Assembly (NCBI GenBank): GCA_022432975.1
Contig: CM039508.1
Location: 47,829,646-47,893,645, forward strand
Direction of reading: 5' to 3'
Origin: Begonia masoniana
Taxonomy: Eukaryota; Streptophyta; Magnoliopsida; Cucurbitales; Begoniaceae
DNA length: 64,000 nucleotides
The notes beneath the pieces are model-generated. The model ran no database searches, was not told the DNA's origin, and was given only the letters and a program-made list of their open reading frames with translations. The translations under genes were made by a program, and so were the position numbers. Of the stretch, positions 11,145-22,683 are shown in pieces. Position 1 is the first letter of the stretch, and each line of letters begins with the position of its first letter.

Positions 11145-14100
11145 TTAACTTTTCTGATACTTGAGAAGACCTAATCTTATTCTAATACCACAGAAGGTTT
11201 TCTCATCCAAAGGTTTTGTAAAAATATCTGCTAATTGATCTGCAGAATTAACAAACACTAAAGAAATATCACCCCTTTGAACGTGATCACGAATAAAGTG
11301 ATATCTGACATCTATGTGTTTTGTTCTAGAGTGTTGAATAGGATTTTTAGAAATGTTAATAGCATGGTGTTATCACACCGAATAGGAATCCTTTCATAAA
11401 ACAGATTGTAATCTTCCAAGGTCTGTTTCATCCAAAGCATTTGAGCACAACAACTGCCTGCAGCAATATATTCACTCTCAGCAGTTGACAGTGCAACAGA
11501 ATTCTGTTTCTTAGAATACCAAGACACTAGAGATTCACCCAAAAACTGACATGTGCCACTAGTACTTTTCCTATCAACTAAACTACCTGCATAGTCAGAA
11601 TCTGAGTAGCCAATCAGATCAAAAGAAGTGCCTTTAGGATACCATAATCCTAAGTCAAGAGTCCCACTTAAATATTTGAAAATTCTTTTGACAGCAGAGA
11701 GATGAGACTCCTTAGGGGCAGCCTGAAATCTAGCACAAAGACAGACACTAAAGAGTATATCTGGCCTACTTGCAGTCAGATATAGCAGAGAACCAATCAT
11801 ACCACGATATTTCTTAATATCAACATTTATTCCTTTTTCATCTTTATCCAATTTAGTTGTGGTACTCATAGGAGTCTTGGAAGACTTGACAGATTCTAAA
11901 CCAAATTTCTTAAGGAGTTCCTTAATATACTTTTCTTGACAGAAGAAAATTCCATCAAGAGATTGACTAATCTGGAATCCTAAGAAAAACTTTAACTCCC
12001 CCATCATACTCATTTCAAATTCACTTTGCATGAGGGAAGAAAACTCATTACACATGTTGACATTGGTTGATCCAAAAATAATGTCATCGACATATATTTG
12101 AACCAGCAGAATGTCTTTATCCTTTTGCATGGTAAACAGAGTTGAGTCAGTGTTACCCTTTTTGAAATTCCTTTCCTCAAGGAAATTCCTCAATCTGTCA
12201 TACCAAGCTCTAGGAGCCTGCTTAAGACCATACAGAGCTTTCAAAAGTCTATACACATGATTAGGTTTAGCATAGTCTTCAAATCCTAGGGGTTGTTCTA
12301 CATAAACTTCTTCCTGAATATAACCATTTAAGAATGCACTCTTTACATCCATTTGGAAGAGTGTGAAGTTTTTGTAGCAAGCATAGGCTAAGAGCATCCT
12401 AATGGATTCTAATCTAGCTACGGGTGCAAAGGTTTCCTCAAAATCTATTCCTTCTTCTTGATTGTAACCTTTGGCAACTAGCCTAGCCTTATTTCTGAAT
12501 ACTATCTCATTTTCATCTAGTTTGTTCTTGTAAACCCATTTAGTTCCAATAATGGGATGATCCTTAGGCCTTGGAACAAGTTCCCATACCTTGCTCCTTT
12601 CAAATTGATTTAGCTCCTCTTGCATAGCTAAAAACCAGTAATCATCACTCTCGGCCTCCTCAAACTTCTTAGGTTCTACTTGAGATATAAATGCCACATT
12701 GGCACAGAGATTCCTAAGAGAGGATCTAGTCTTAACTCCTAAAGAAGGATCACCTAAAATTTCCTCTATTGAATGATTTCTAATATATTTCCAATCTCTA
12801 GGAAGATCTGCAGATTCAGATTTGACAGGAACTATATCAAGAGAAGTAGAAGAGGGTTCTAAAGGTTTTTCTACTTGTAAGGAGTCAGTAGGTTTTTCTA
12901 AGGAAAGAGAATCCAGTTGTTTGTCCAAAGTATCATCCTCATCCACATTGATAATTGGTTGAGGATTCTCATCAAAGTTCACATGCACTGATTCTTCTAC
13001 AACTAAAGTTCTCTTATTGAAAACCCTATATGCTTTACTGGACAATGAATAACCAAGAAAAATTCCAAGATCGGATTTGGAATCGAATTTTCCTAGGTTG
13101 TCCTTAGTGTTAAGAATGAAGCATCTACTACCAAAAGCTCTAAAATACTTAACAGTAGGTGTTTTGCCATTCCATAGTTCATAGGGAGTTTTCTCAAGAA
13201 TAGGTCTTATAGAGACCCGATTTAGAACATAGCAAGCTGTAGCAATAGCTTCAGCCCATAAGTATTTGGGAAGGGAATTCTCGTTTAGCATGGTTCGGGC
13301 AAGTTCTTGGAGTGATCTATTTTTCCTCTCAACAACACCATTTTGCTGAGGGGTCCTAGGAGATGAAAAGTTGTGCTCAATTCCATGTTTGAGACACAGG
13401 AGTTCAAATCTTTCATTTTCAAATTCTCCACCATGATCACTACGAATAGCAATAATGGTGAGCTCCTTCTCATTTTGAACCCTTTTCCTAAAACTAGAGA
13501 AGGTGTCAAAAGTCTCATCCTTAGACTTTAAAAAGAACACCCAAGAAAACCTAGAGAAGTCATCTACAATGACAAAAGCATAGAATTTTCCTCCTAAGCT
13601 TGCTATATTAGAAGGACCGAAGAGGTCCATGTGAAGGAGTTGGAGAGGCTTAGAGGTAGAAATTGAATTCTTAGAAGCAAACGAACTTTTGATCTGCTTG
13701 CCCATTTGACAAGCTTCACAGACTTTATCCTTTTCAAAGGATATCTTAGGGATTCCTCTAACTAAGTTCTCCTTAGTAATCTTAGCTAAGGTATCCATCC
13801 CTACGTGTCCTAATCTCCTATGCCAGATCCAACAGTCATTAGAAGAATTCACAGCAAAACATTTTTCAATACTACAATCAATATCATCAATGTCAATGAC
13901 ATAAATATTTTCTTTCCTAAAGCCAGTAAAGAGAATTTTGCCATTTGCAGCATCTTTAATTATGCATGAATCTGATTTAAATATTACTTCATAACCTTTG
14001 TCACATAATTGACTTATGCTAAGCAAATTGTGTTTTAACCCATCAACTAATAAAACATTTTCTATAACAGAATTGATAGGGTTACCTATGTTGCCAATGC

Positions 14101-14263
14101 CAACAATTTTGCCCTTTTGGTTTCCACCAAAAGTGACACTGCCCTTTTTCTTGTTGACAACAGCAAACTTGGTTGAGTCTCCCGTCATATGCCTAGAACA
14201 ACCACTGTCAAGGTACCACTGATTCTTCCCAGGAGAGCTGTCAACCTGCAAAACAGTGATCAA
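11145..14263 (-). pseudogene. Copia B pol polyprotein with RNase H frameshift
   Basis: The frame is open from about 14272 and has no ATG near its start (TTG at 14263). Domains in order are protease [10 protein letters not shown] (about residue 20), integrase HHCC with WHRRLGH and CEACQMGKQ (about 147-190), integrase core [16 protein letters not shown] and VERKNRS (about 211, 275, 311), reverse transcriptase with [13 protein letters not shown] and YVDDIIFGS (about 677 and 720), and RNase H with YSDSDYAGS and STAESEY. The annotated frame stops at 11312. Homology continues in another frame to a stop at 11145, so one base has been lost near 11364-11367. The lost tail is the last part of RNase H. 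All catalytic residues upstream are present. This one-base loss is the only coding lesion seen in the element, apart from the gag-pol frame change described separately. Confidence 0.9.
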
Positions 14264-15831
14264 GTAGTCTTCTTAGGTACCCAAATCTTTTGGGTCCTAG
14301 TGTTAGTCTTGGTTCCTTTAGGAACCCACTGTAATTTGCTACCTGGTTTCATACTGTTTGTTTTGAAAGGACATACAAAAGATTTATGTCCTACTTCATT
14401 ACAGGTATTGCAAGTAGTTGGTTTGACAAAGAGATTCTTAAAAACTTTTCTCTTATTGAACTTGTCATAGCCTAAACCTGCTTTATCATGAGTAGCTCTA
14501 TGATTCCCTATTAGCAGTGTTAAGTTCTTGCTACCATTTGAAAACCAAAGAACAAGTTTATTCAAGGATTCATTTGTTTTCTTTAGTTCAGAAATTTCCT
14601 TTTCATGCAGGTTTACTTCTTTAGTATGCTTCTCAATTATACTTGCATTTTCCTTTTTCAGAGCATTGTATTTGATCTTTAGCATGCTAAATTGTTTTAC
14701 CAGATCATTAAATGCATCAATCATATCCCCATCTTCATCAGATTCACTATCACTTAAGGAAATGCTAACCTCATTCTCGTGTGCCATAAAGCAAAGGTTG
14801 GCAACTTCCTCATCTTCTGAAGAAGAGGTGTCATCTTCACTTTCATCCCAAGTAGCCTTCATGGCCTTCTTCTTGAATTTCTTGGGATACTTCTTTGCTT
14901 GTGGACAGTCTGCCTTCATATGACCAGGCTTTCCACATCCGAAGCAAGTGATTTCCTTCTCCTTGTTAGATTTCTCACCCTTTGGAAATCTTCTACCTTG
15001 TATTCTTTTTCTTTGGAGGAATTTGCTGAACCTCCTTGTAATGAGGGCTATATCCTCATCATCTCCTTCTACATCTTCCTCAGATTCATCAGGTTTGCTT
15101 GAAGAGGCTTTGAGGGCTATGTCCTTTTTCCTGGAGATCTCCTTTTCCTTGAGATCCTCCTTGTCATTTGCCCTCATTGTGATCTCATGTGTCATGAGAG
15201 ATCCAAGGAGTTCCTCAAGTTTTAGAATCTTGAGATCCTTTGCTTCCTGTATGGCAGTCACCTTTGGCTGCCAGCTTCTTGGAAGACATCTAAGAATCTT
15301 TCTGACCTGTTCTTCACAAGAATATGATTTACCAAGAGCTTTTAAGCCATTGGTAATGTTAGTAAACCTTGTAAACATAGAAGATATAGATTCATCTTTC
15401 GGCATAGAAAATAACTCATATTCATGTACAAGCATATTTAATTTACTTTCTTTTACTTGGTTTGTTCCCTCATGAGTAACCTCTAATAAGTGCCAAATTT
15501 CTTGAGCACTTTCACACCCTTGTACCCTATTAAATTCATCTCTATTTAAGGCACAATACAGGGTGTTTATCGCCTTAGCATTAAGGCTTAGATTTCTCTT
15601 ATCTGACTCAGTTAGATCAGTGGAAATCTTGGGAACACTTTGGCCATCTACAGTTTTCATGGCTTTGAATGGACCATATTCTATATTGTTCCATAGCTCA
15701 TAGTCCATGGCTTGAATGAATATTTTCATTCTTGCTTTCCAGTAAACATAATCACTCCCATCAAAGAAGGGAGGCCTATTTGTAGCTTGACCTTCTCCGT
15801 GTGTGAAGTTAGTGTTGAATGCCATAGCCAT
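14260..15831 (-). CDS. Copia B gag (nucleocapsid polyprotein)
   Basis: The intact 523-codon frame starts at ATG 15831, 54 bases after the PBS. It has the DUF4219/UBN2 gag core of SIRE/Tork-type copia elements: [17 protein letters not shown] at about 18-34, then the helical UBN2 region to about 240. A CCHC knuckle [14 protein letters not shown] (about 295-308) is followed by an acidic stretch, a Lys/Glu-rich likely coiled coil (about 375-435), and a second [18 protein letters not shown] (about 473-487). The product would form the particle and bind element RNA. The TGA stop at 14262-14260 overlaps the open pol frame, which lies in the -1 frame. Confidence 0.93.
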   Translation of the reverse strand: MAMAFNTNFTHGEGQATNRPPFFDGSDYVYWKARMKIFIQAMDYELWNNIEYGPFKAMKTVDGQSVPKISTDLTESDKRNLSLNAKAINTLYCALNRDEFNRVQGCESAQEIWHLLEVTHEGTNQVKESKLNMLVHEYELFSMPKDESISSMFTRFTNITNGLKALGKSYSCEEQVRKILRCLPRSWQPKVTAIQEAKDLKILKLEELLGSLMTHEITMRANDKEDLKEKEISRKKDIALKASSSKPDESEEDVEGDDEDIALITRRFSKFLQRKRIQGRRFPKGEKSNKEKEITCFGCGKPGHMKADCPQAKKYPKKFKKKAMKATWDESEDDTSSSEDEEVANLCFMAHENEVSISLSDSESDEDGDMIDAFNDLVKQFSMLKIKYNALKKENASIIEKHTKEVNLHEKEISELKKTNESLNKLVLWFSNGSKNLTLLIGNHRATHDKAGLGYDKFNKRKVFKNLFVKPTTCNTCNEVGHKSFVCPFKTNSMKPGSKLQWVPKGTKTNTRTQKIWVPKKTT

Positions 15832-15884
15832 TGTAAATATCTATCAAACAGTGATTAAAAAACAGCTTAGACAATGATAACCTC

Positions 15885-15896
15885 GCTCTGATACCA
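15885..15896 (-). other. Primer binding site of copia B (tRNA-Met)
   Basis: Minus-strand TGGTATCAGAGC lies two bases inside the 5' LTR (15899-17332). It fixes the orientation of the element as minus. Confidence 0.9.
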
Positions 15897-15898
15897 AT

Positions 15899-17332
15899 TG
15901 TAGGATCGGTATTTGTCTAAGAGGGGGGGTGAATTAGACTTTTTTTTAAAACTTAATTTAGTAATTGATATAATTTCTCTCGATTTGGCTAAATGCTAAC
16001 AGCAGTCAAACAAATAAAGTAAAGAGCAAGAGAGAAATTGACACACGAGTTTTAACGTGGTTCGGCTCAACCCAGCCTACGTCCACGCTTCAAGGTTCAC
16101 CCCTTGAAGATCCTTAACCTTCTCCTCGAGAACAACCAGATCGGAATTTCGGGCTCCGATCAACTGCCTTTACACTTCAGGATTATACTTCACGGGCGAT
16201 AATCCACAGCCTTTACAGATAATTTGAGTTTGTAAAAGAAAGTACAGACTACACTCTCACAGGATCTAAATCTCAAGTTTGAATAGAGAGAGGTAGACAA
16301 AATCAGTACAGAGTATGAATGAGATTCGCAGATTAGGGCTAAGGATTCAAATTGGCAAAAGTTGTTACTTCGTGCTCTAAGCTCTGCTTAAATACTCTGT
16401 ATCCTTTTTGCTTCACAGAATTGAATGCTTCTACTAGGAATGGATAAAAGTTACCGTTGGGAAGCATCCGTACTGAAAGCAGATGTCCGTTGCATTTAGG
16501 GTCGCTGTTCGTCGTCGCCATTAAAGCTCTGGAGTTAATGTTGAAAACGACGTCACTGTAGTTTCGCGGCTAATTTGAATTCTGGCGGAAGACGAAACTG
16601 TTTTGTAGTCTTGAACCGCCATCGGAAGATGCAACATAAGAATCTTGAACCGGCATCGGGTAAGAAAGCGATAAGCACTTGAACCGGCATCGGATAAGTA
16701 ATTGTAAAACACTGTCGGATGATTAAATCGTAGATGTCTTCCGCCTTTGTCGTTTAGTGACCGGAAGTGTATTCTGCTTTACTCATCCGTCTTGTCGTTT
16801 AGCTATCGGTGAAGAACTTCATTTTGCTTATCCGCCTTGTCGTCTAGTGGCTGGAAGAGTAATTCCATTTACTCATCCGCCTTTGTCGTTTAGCGAGCGG
16901 TGGAGTACTTTGCTTTGCTTATCCGCCTTGTCGTTTAGTGACCGGAAGTGTATTCTGCTTTACTCATCCGTCTTGTCGTTTAGTGAGCGGTGGAGTACTT
17001 TGCTTTGCTTATCCGCCTTGTCGTCTAGTGGCCGGAAGTGTATTCTGCTTTACTCATCCGTCTTGTCGTTTAGTGACCGGAAGACTTAGACAATAAACAC
17101 GACTCCGCTCTTGTCGTTTAGTGACCGGAAGACAGAATCACTTTGTTAAACACGTTTCAGCTCTGGACACTTAAAACATAAGCATTAAATACTAAAATAC
17201 CCTTTTTAAGGGTATTTCCAACAGATTAAAAGCATAATTCATAATTCTCATTTAATAAGCATAATCAAATTACATTATCATATAACACATCATCAAAAAC
17301 AAATTTATACTTAATCATCATTTAAGTCAACA
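15899..17332 (-). repeat. 5' LTR of copia B
   Basis: The 1434-bp LTR has ends TGTAGG and TCAACA and is followed by target duplication CTGTT. Its repeat block is at 16741-17087. At all three sites that differ from the other LTR this copy has C (16348, 16510, 17125). Confidence 0.95.
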
Positions 17333-17337
17333 CTGTT

Positions 17338-18386
17338 CTCCCTCACCTTCTTCACATCCACCTGCTCTAGCTCCATCGTCACCACCACCCTTGCCCATTC
17401 CTTCCCCTCTCACCTCTCCTACTCCCATCTCCATGACTGACCCAACCCCTCCTCTTCCCACCAACACTCATCCAATGCGCACCCGTGCCAAAGATGGTAT
17501 CTTTAAACCTAAAGCCTTCTCCGTCAACACCATTTTTGAACCCAAAACTTTTAGCCAAGCATCCAAACACCCTCACTGGTTGGCTGCTATGCATGAGGAA
17601 ATGATGGCTCTATCTGCCAACTCTACTTGGACTTTGGTTCCTCCTCCTTCTGGCGTCAAGATTATAGGCTGTAAGTGGGTTTTTAAAACTAAACTCAATT
17701 CTGATGGCACCCTCCACAGGTATAAAGCTCGTTTAGTGGCGAAGGGTTATGATCAGACGGAAGGCATTGATTATGAGGAGACTTTCAGCCCCGTTGTGAA
17801 ACCCGCATCCATCCGTACTACTCTTGCCTTAGCCATCTCCTATGGTTGGATCATCAAACAGCTGGATGTCAGTAATGCATTTTTACATGGGGATTTAACT
17901 GAGACCGTTTTATGCAGCAACCTCCCGGTTTTGTGAGTTCTTCTCATCCCTCTGCTGTATGTCATTTACGGAAGGCTCTTTATGGCTTAAAACAATCTCC
18001 TCGGGCCTGGTACACGAAGTTATACACAGCTCTTCTCGCTTGGGGTTTCATTGCTTCTAAGTCAGATCCCTCTCTCTTCATCCGTCGCACGTCCTCCTCC
18101 GTTCTTCTTATGCTGGTCTATGTTGACGACATCATTCTTACGGGTAACTCGGCTCCTTTACTCGATCAGCTTCTTTTGTACTTAAATTCTCAATTTAAGG
18201 TACGTGATCTTGGACCATTATCTTTCTTTCTTGGGATTTCCGTCACTCACACTCCTACAGGCATGAGTTTTTCCCATTCCCGATATATTCATGAAATATT
18301 ACACAGAGCTAATATGGTCTCCTGCAAACCAGTTCCAACCCCGATGATTTCAGGTCCTATTCTTTCTCAGACGTCTGGTATTCCTC
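17338..18386 (+). pseudogene. Copia A pol, reverse transcriptase part
   Basis: This continues copia A after the copia B insertion. It contains a Ser/Pro-rich linker, then the reverse transcriptase domain: [71 protein letters not shown] and YVDDIILTGN (about 18119). One base is missing near 17907-17911, which moves the rest into another frame. Coding sequence ends abruptly at 18386, where the gypsy LTR begins. The connection and RNase H regions are absent from the window. Confidence 0.9.
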
Positions 18387-18534
18387 TGTAACACCCGGTT
18401 TATTAGAATTAAAATAACCAATTAATCTTCTAAGTGTGAATTTTATAGAATGAAATAGGGAGAAATAGCAATTAGGTTAATGAGTAACTAAGTGAGGGCA
18501 TAAGGGTAATTGTCAATTTATATTGTGGATAACG

Positions 18535-18543
18535 TATTTAAGG
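18535..18543 (+). promoter_or_regulatory. TATA-like box of the gypsy LTR
   Basis: TATTTAAGG lies about 150 bases into the LTR and is conserved at the same place in the LTR copies at 52501 and 52361 (GTATTTAAGG). A start site 25-35 bases downstream would give a very short U3 and an R-U5 of about 1.9 kb containing all the splice-like modules. This is inferred from sequence only. Confidence 0.45.
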
Positions 18544-19079
18544 AAAGAGTAAATGAGGTATAGCCGTCAATGCTCATTTCACTCTCGATTTTTCAGCTCA
18601 ACCCAGTAGAGCTCTCCAGACGATTTTCCTTCCCGATACCCTTCAACTTAGGTAAGTTCTTTAGTTTTCTTCATGTATTGACGAATAGATAACCGAATTA
18701 GGACAATGTGAGTATTTTGGAAAAGTTGAGAGAAATAGCGGTTCGGGTTTGGAGTTTATTCGGGAATGCTCTATGAGTAGTGTTCCCAAACTAACTCCTT
18801 AGATTTCTAAATAGCTTAGATTAAGGTTTAACATTCTGTTTATGAATATAGGTGAACAAACCCCCGAAGTAGCTCTTAACCGAGCATTTGCTAGGAATCC
18901 AGGTAAGTAAGTTTGCTTGTGCCTTCGGGCCTACATCACAGAACATTAGGATTTTTGTGTGTTTGAATATTTTCCTGTTTCATGCATCATATATTTGAAA
19001 ATATACGAAAATGAGTTTACATGTTTTGATATAGTGAGGAAGTGAACATTCTGAAGTGATTTATGTGAAACATTTTCTG

Positions 19080-19275
19080 TTAAGGGAACTAATCCAACCC
19101 TTAATGAGCCAGGGATCATACTTTGGGAAAACTGATCCAACTCCCAATTTCGAAGTGGATCCGAACATTGATCAGTATATATATATTCACTGTTAGGAGA
19201 ATTAATCCAACTCCTAATGAGACAGGGATGTTCATACTTTGGGAGAAGTGATTCAACTCCCAATTTAGAGAGGAA
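19080..19275 (+). repeat. Intron-2 repeat of the 18387 LTR
   Basis: Imperfect copies of GGGAACTAATCCAAC/CCTTAATGAG alternate with TTTGGGAGAAGTGATTCAAC/TCCCAATTT. Related blocks lie at the same place in the LTRs at 53200-53400, 55470-55660 and 62965-63150. The block sits between the predicted donor at 18903 and the acceptor at 19411. Confidence 0.7.
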
Positions 19276-19784
19276 TCCGATTATAACGATGAATATGTAA
19301 CAGAGATGAGAAAAGTAGAAACTGCATGCTAGGATGTCATGTCTTCAGCTTTTCATGCATTATTGCTTTACTTGCTTAGCATTAGGCTAATAGATGAGTT
19401 TTGTGATGTAGGTGAGGAAGTTTTAGCAGGTGTGTTTACTGAGTTCACAGAAGGCTAGTTGGGTTGGAGGAGTGCATCCACACAATGTTCTGGCAGCTGA
19501 TGGGGCAGTTTAATTGATGTTTGTGGAGTGAAGGTTTTATTATCAATGCTTTATTTTAGATGGATCGAGTTTTCATAACAGTAGTGATTTCAGCGTTTTG
19601 GACAAATTGAGTTTTACTTTCTGATGTTGGTATTTTTTGGAAATTTGAAATTTATTATTTGATGGATGTAGAGTGATGCATTGGTCTGATTTGTTTATAA
19701 AGCGATTTCAGTAGAGCAGACAGGTTCTCTTCTTAGATGGGGTCGTATAGGTATAGTTAAGAGTATTAGGAATGTCGCTCTGTT

Positions 19785-19935
19785 TCTATCGGTAGATGCG
19801 GTGTGTAAGTCTATCGGAAGATGAAAGTCTATCGGTAGATGCGGTGTGTAAGTCTATCGGAAGATGAAAGTCTGTCGGTAGATGCGGTGTGTAGTCTATC
19901 GGAAGATGAAAGTCTACCGGTAGATGTCTTATGGA
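19785..19935 (+). repeat. 43-bp tandem repeat with ATCGGAAGATG core
   Basis: Three units of 43, 43 and 42 bp and a partial one contain CTATCGGTAGATG and CTATCGGAAGATG. The block lies in predicted exon 3 of the LTR. Single CGG-AGATG words continue to about 20190, ending near a CCGGCTGACGTCATCGG site at about 20112-20130. Confidence 0.8.
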
Positions 19936-20463
19936 GTCACGCGTGAAGCACGTGTCGGCAGATGTAGTCTAATTGATCGGAAGATGTAGTGTGTATTTTA
20001 ATTCTATCGGAAAGAGTTGTATTGGCATTATCGGCGGAGGGTGTTGCGTTGTTTGTACACGTCATCGGTAGATGAAGTCTACTGAGTGATGTCTTTTGTT
20101 TTTCTTCCTTCCGGCTGACGTCATCGGCAGGAGTCTTCGGTTTTCTATTCCTGCTTCTTCCGTTGACTTAGTCGTCGGCAGATGCGTTGTCTTCTGAAAC
20201 CGAAATAGTATTTCGTGCCTTAAACCCTCATTCCTTTCGGCTGAATATTCTTAACATTCCCAATGACTATTTTAATAATGTTTTTCACAGTTTTGTTTAA
20301 CTTCATTGTTGTTCAAAAAGAATTTCCGCTGCTAAGTTTTAAATATTTTGAGAAGTCTAATTTTGACTGTCGAGTGAAGCTTTGAATTTATTATCAAAAT
20401 TTCTTAGTCATGATAATGTTATGGGTAGCGAACCGGGTTCAGATAACTCGGGGCGTTACAGTA

Positions 20464-20475
20464 TGGTATCAGAGA
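20464..20475 (+). other. Primer binding site of the gypsy element
   Basis: TGGTATCAGAGA matches the tRNA-Met primer site at 11 of 12 positions and lies three bases after the LTR end. It confirms that 18387-20460 is a 5' LTR. Confidence 0.8.
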
Positions 20476-20615
20476 CATTCAGTTAAACTGTTCAAAAGAT
20501 TACTCATCAGTGCCGATCGTTGCATGGAAGCACTCCAAACAACTGTAAGTGTTTACCTTGACCTTAGTTATTAGATATTTACGAGCATACTTAACCCTGT
20601 CCAGGAATTTAGCAT

Positions 20616-22583
20616 ATGGCTAGACGACCAGGAAGACCGAGGATACCAAGAGAGGTACCAAGTCCAAGACGTGAGGAGGACTCTAGTGTGATCAGACAAC
20701 TGACTGAGTTGATGCGCCAACAGACTGACATAGTGCGTCAACAATCTGATCAATTAGGGGTGCTGTTGAATCGAGAAGCACAAGAAGTGCCAACTCGGGT
20801 CCTGGTGGTGAGCATTCTGGAGATAGGTTTAGGAGACTTAGACCACCCACATTTGATGGTCAGTCAACTGATCCAGTTATTGCTGAAGGATGGCTTAGGA
20901 AGATAGAGAGCATGTTCAGGTGTGCCAACATTGGAGAGGGAGACAAGGTCACATTGGCAACATTTCATCTGGCTGGAGATGCTCAACTTTGGTGGGAACT
21001 ATTGAGACCGCCACTGATGTTTTGCGATGCCTTGGTCTCAATTCAAGGACATTTCTATGAGAAGTATTTAACAGCACTGTTCAACTGCAAAGAAGGTGAA
21101 TTTCTGAACTTGAAGCAGACTGGTCTGTGGCCGAGTATAGTAACATTTGATCTCGTCCCGGTTTTGCTGGACATTTCGCTCACACATGATTAGGATAAGG
21201 TGTTCAAATTTGTGCATGGACTTAGCCTGAAATTGAAGAGGGGTAAATTCTGTGGAATTAAGGGTTTGACACTTCAAGTGCAGTTTGTGCCTTCCCTGGC
21301 CAGTAGAAGAAGCTGAGAGGAAGTGTGCTGGACCGAAGGAAGCCCCACAAAGGTTTGTTCAGCCACATCCTCATAGAGGATGAAGAGGCCAAGTGAAGGC
21401 CAAAGTATCCAAGGAGAAGGATGAAGGCCAATGTCAGGAATTTCCTCAGTCCCTAAGTGCTTTAGAAACCACCCCGGGAATATCACGAATGATTTGGGAA
21501 TGTTTTCACTGTGGGAGGTTGGACATAACATTCCAAGAGTGCTCGAAGCCTATAGTCACCAGATGCTTCAACTGTAACAAATTGACACATTAGTAGAACT
21601 GCCCAAATCCAAAAGAGTGCCCTGCTTTGGATCAACCAAGAATATCTCCATGAGGAGTCAAGTGAAGAACAGCCCGCTGTTTGTCAGGTACCATATTTGA
21701 CAATTCCGGGCCTGCTTTTACTTTTTCGGATTCTGGTGGCAACGCATTTCGTGTATTGCTCTGCATTTGCTGAAGTTAGATGTACAGTTTAACCCCTTCC
21801 ATGCATATTGTTTTATGTCGCTTAAAAACCCTCTGGTGAAAGCATGCACTCTACCCGATGGATGCTAGACCGTGATGTGTTAGTAGAATGTGAGTTACCT
21901 ACCCTGATCTATTGTTATGGATATTTGTGGTGATTTGAGGTGATGCTTAGAGGACTTGTTGTTTAAAACACCCTGCCACAAATTGATGTAGACTTTCACA
22001 GTTTAGTTTCCAACCCCCCTGGTAGTTTGAAACAATACCTTCCAAGCTTCAGAGAAGATAAGGAAATTCTGTTAGGAACTTCTTTTAAATTTTTATACCT
22101 CCCATGCCAGAGTATTGTGCTTTTCTTGGCATGTGTTCCTAGATACACAACTTGTAGAAGGCAACGCCTTCAAATATCCTTGTTGTCCAAGACTTCCCTG
22201 AATGTTTCTAGATGACCTTCCCGTGTTGCCACCGATAGAGAAATTGATTTGTTGAAATGTCTCCCTGGAGCGAACTGTGTCTAAAAATCCCTATAGGTTC
22301 GTCACTGCAGAACTCAAGGAATTAAAGAGATTGGAAGGTTGTTAGAGAAAGGGTTCATACGCTGGATTTTTCACCATGGGGTGCACCGGTCTTTTTGTCA
22401 AAAAGAAGATGGATCAATGCAGTCATGATTACAGAGAATGAATAAGCTACAGTCAAAGAACAAGTCTCCCCTGCCTAAATTGATGACTATTTTACCCAGC
22501 TTAGGGTGCGAGCGTTTTCTCAAAAATTGACCTTAGATCCGGTTATTAACCAGCTTAAGTTAAAACTGAATATCTCCCGAAGA
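20616..22583 (+). pseudogene. Decayed Ty3/gypsy gag-pol
   Basis: ATG at 20616 opens a gag with MARRPGRPRIP and a Gln-rich helix (RQQTDIVRQQSDQ). A frame change near 20790-20810 moves the gag core (PPTFDG, GWLRKIE, then ATFHLAGDAQLWW at about 20955-20995) to another frame. Two damaged zinc knuckles follow at about 21500-21590; the first has lost its His. Protease remnants are at about 21680-21780. The start of reverse transcriptase (AELKELK-like, then a GFIRW-like strand) is visible at about 22290-22400 with several stops. The sequence ends at the assembly gap. The gag type and paired knuckles suggest a Tekay/Del-like chromovirus, but no chromodomain region is present to confirm this. Confidence 0.8.
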
Positions 22584-22683
22584 NNNNNNNNNNNNNNNNN
22601 NNNNNNNNNNNNNNNNNNNNNNNNNNNNNNNNNNNNNNNNNNNNNNNNNNNNNNNNNNNNNNNNNNNNNNNNNNNNNNNNNNN
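22584..22683. other. Assembly gap (100 N)
   Basis: This is a run of exactly 100 N, most likely a placeholder of unknown true length. It separates a truncated gypsy pol from an LTR of another family, so the two sides need not be adjacent in the genome. Confidence 0.98.

Larger units (their letters stand above)
6759..17332 (-). mobile_element. Copia B: complete SIRE-like Ty1/copia element
   Basis: This 10,574-bp element on the minus strand is flanked by the target duplication CTGTT (6754-6758 and 17333-17337). Its two 1434-bp LTRs differ at only three positions. The minus-strand order is 5' LTR, tRNA-Met PBS, gag, pol, a third ORF and a polypurine tract, then the 3' LTR. Long LTRs, separate gag and pol frames and an extra ORF after pol fit the SIRE/Maximus lineage. 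It inserted into the linker between integrase and reverse transcriptase of copia A. It looks young, but pol carries a one-base frameshift in RNase H. Confidence 0.95.
18387..20460 (+). repeat. Gypsy 5' LTR (2.07 kb)
   Basis: The LTR begins TGTAACACCCGG and ends CTCGGGGCGTTACA, followed by a tRNA-Met PBS. It holds the splice-like modules seen in the other LTRs: donor ACTTAG/GTAAGT at 18652, middle exon 18852-18902 (51 nt) ending in CCAG/GTAAGT, and acceptor GATGTAG/GTGAGG before 19412. The first 215 bases are identical to 52501-52715; similarity then drops sharply. It is inserted in copia A. The matching 3' side is lost, so no target duplication can be checked. Confidence 0.9.
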
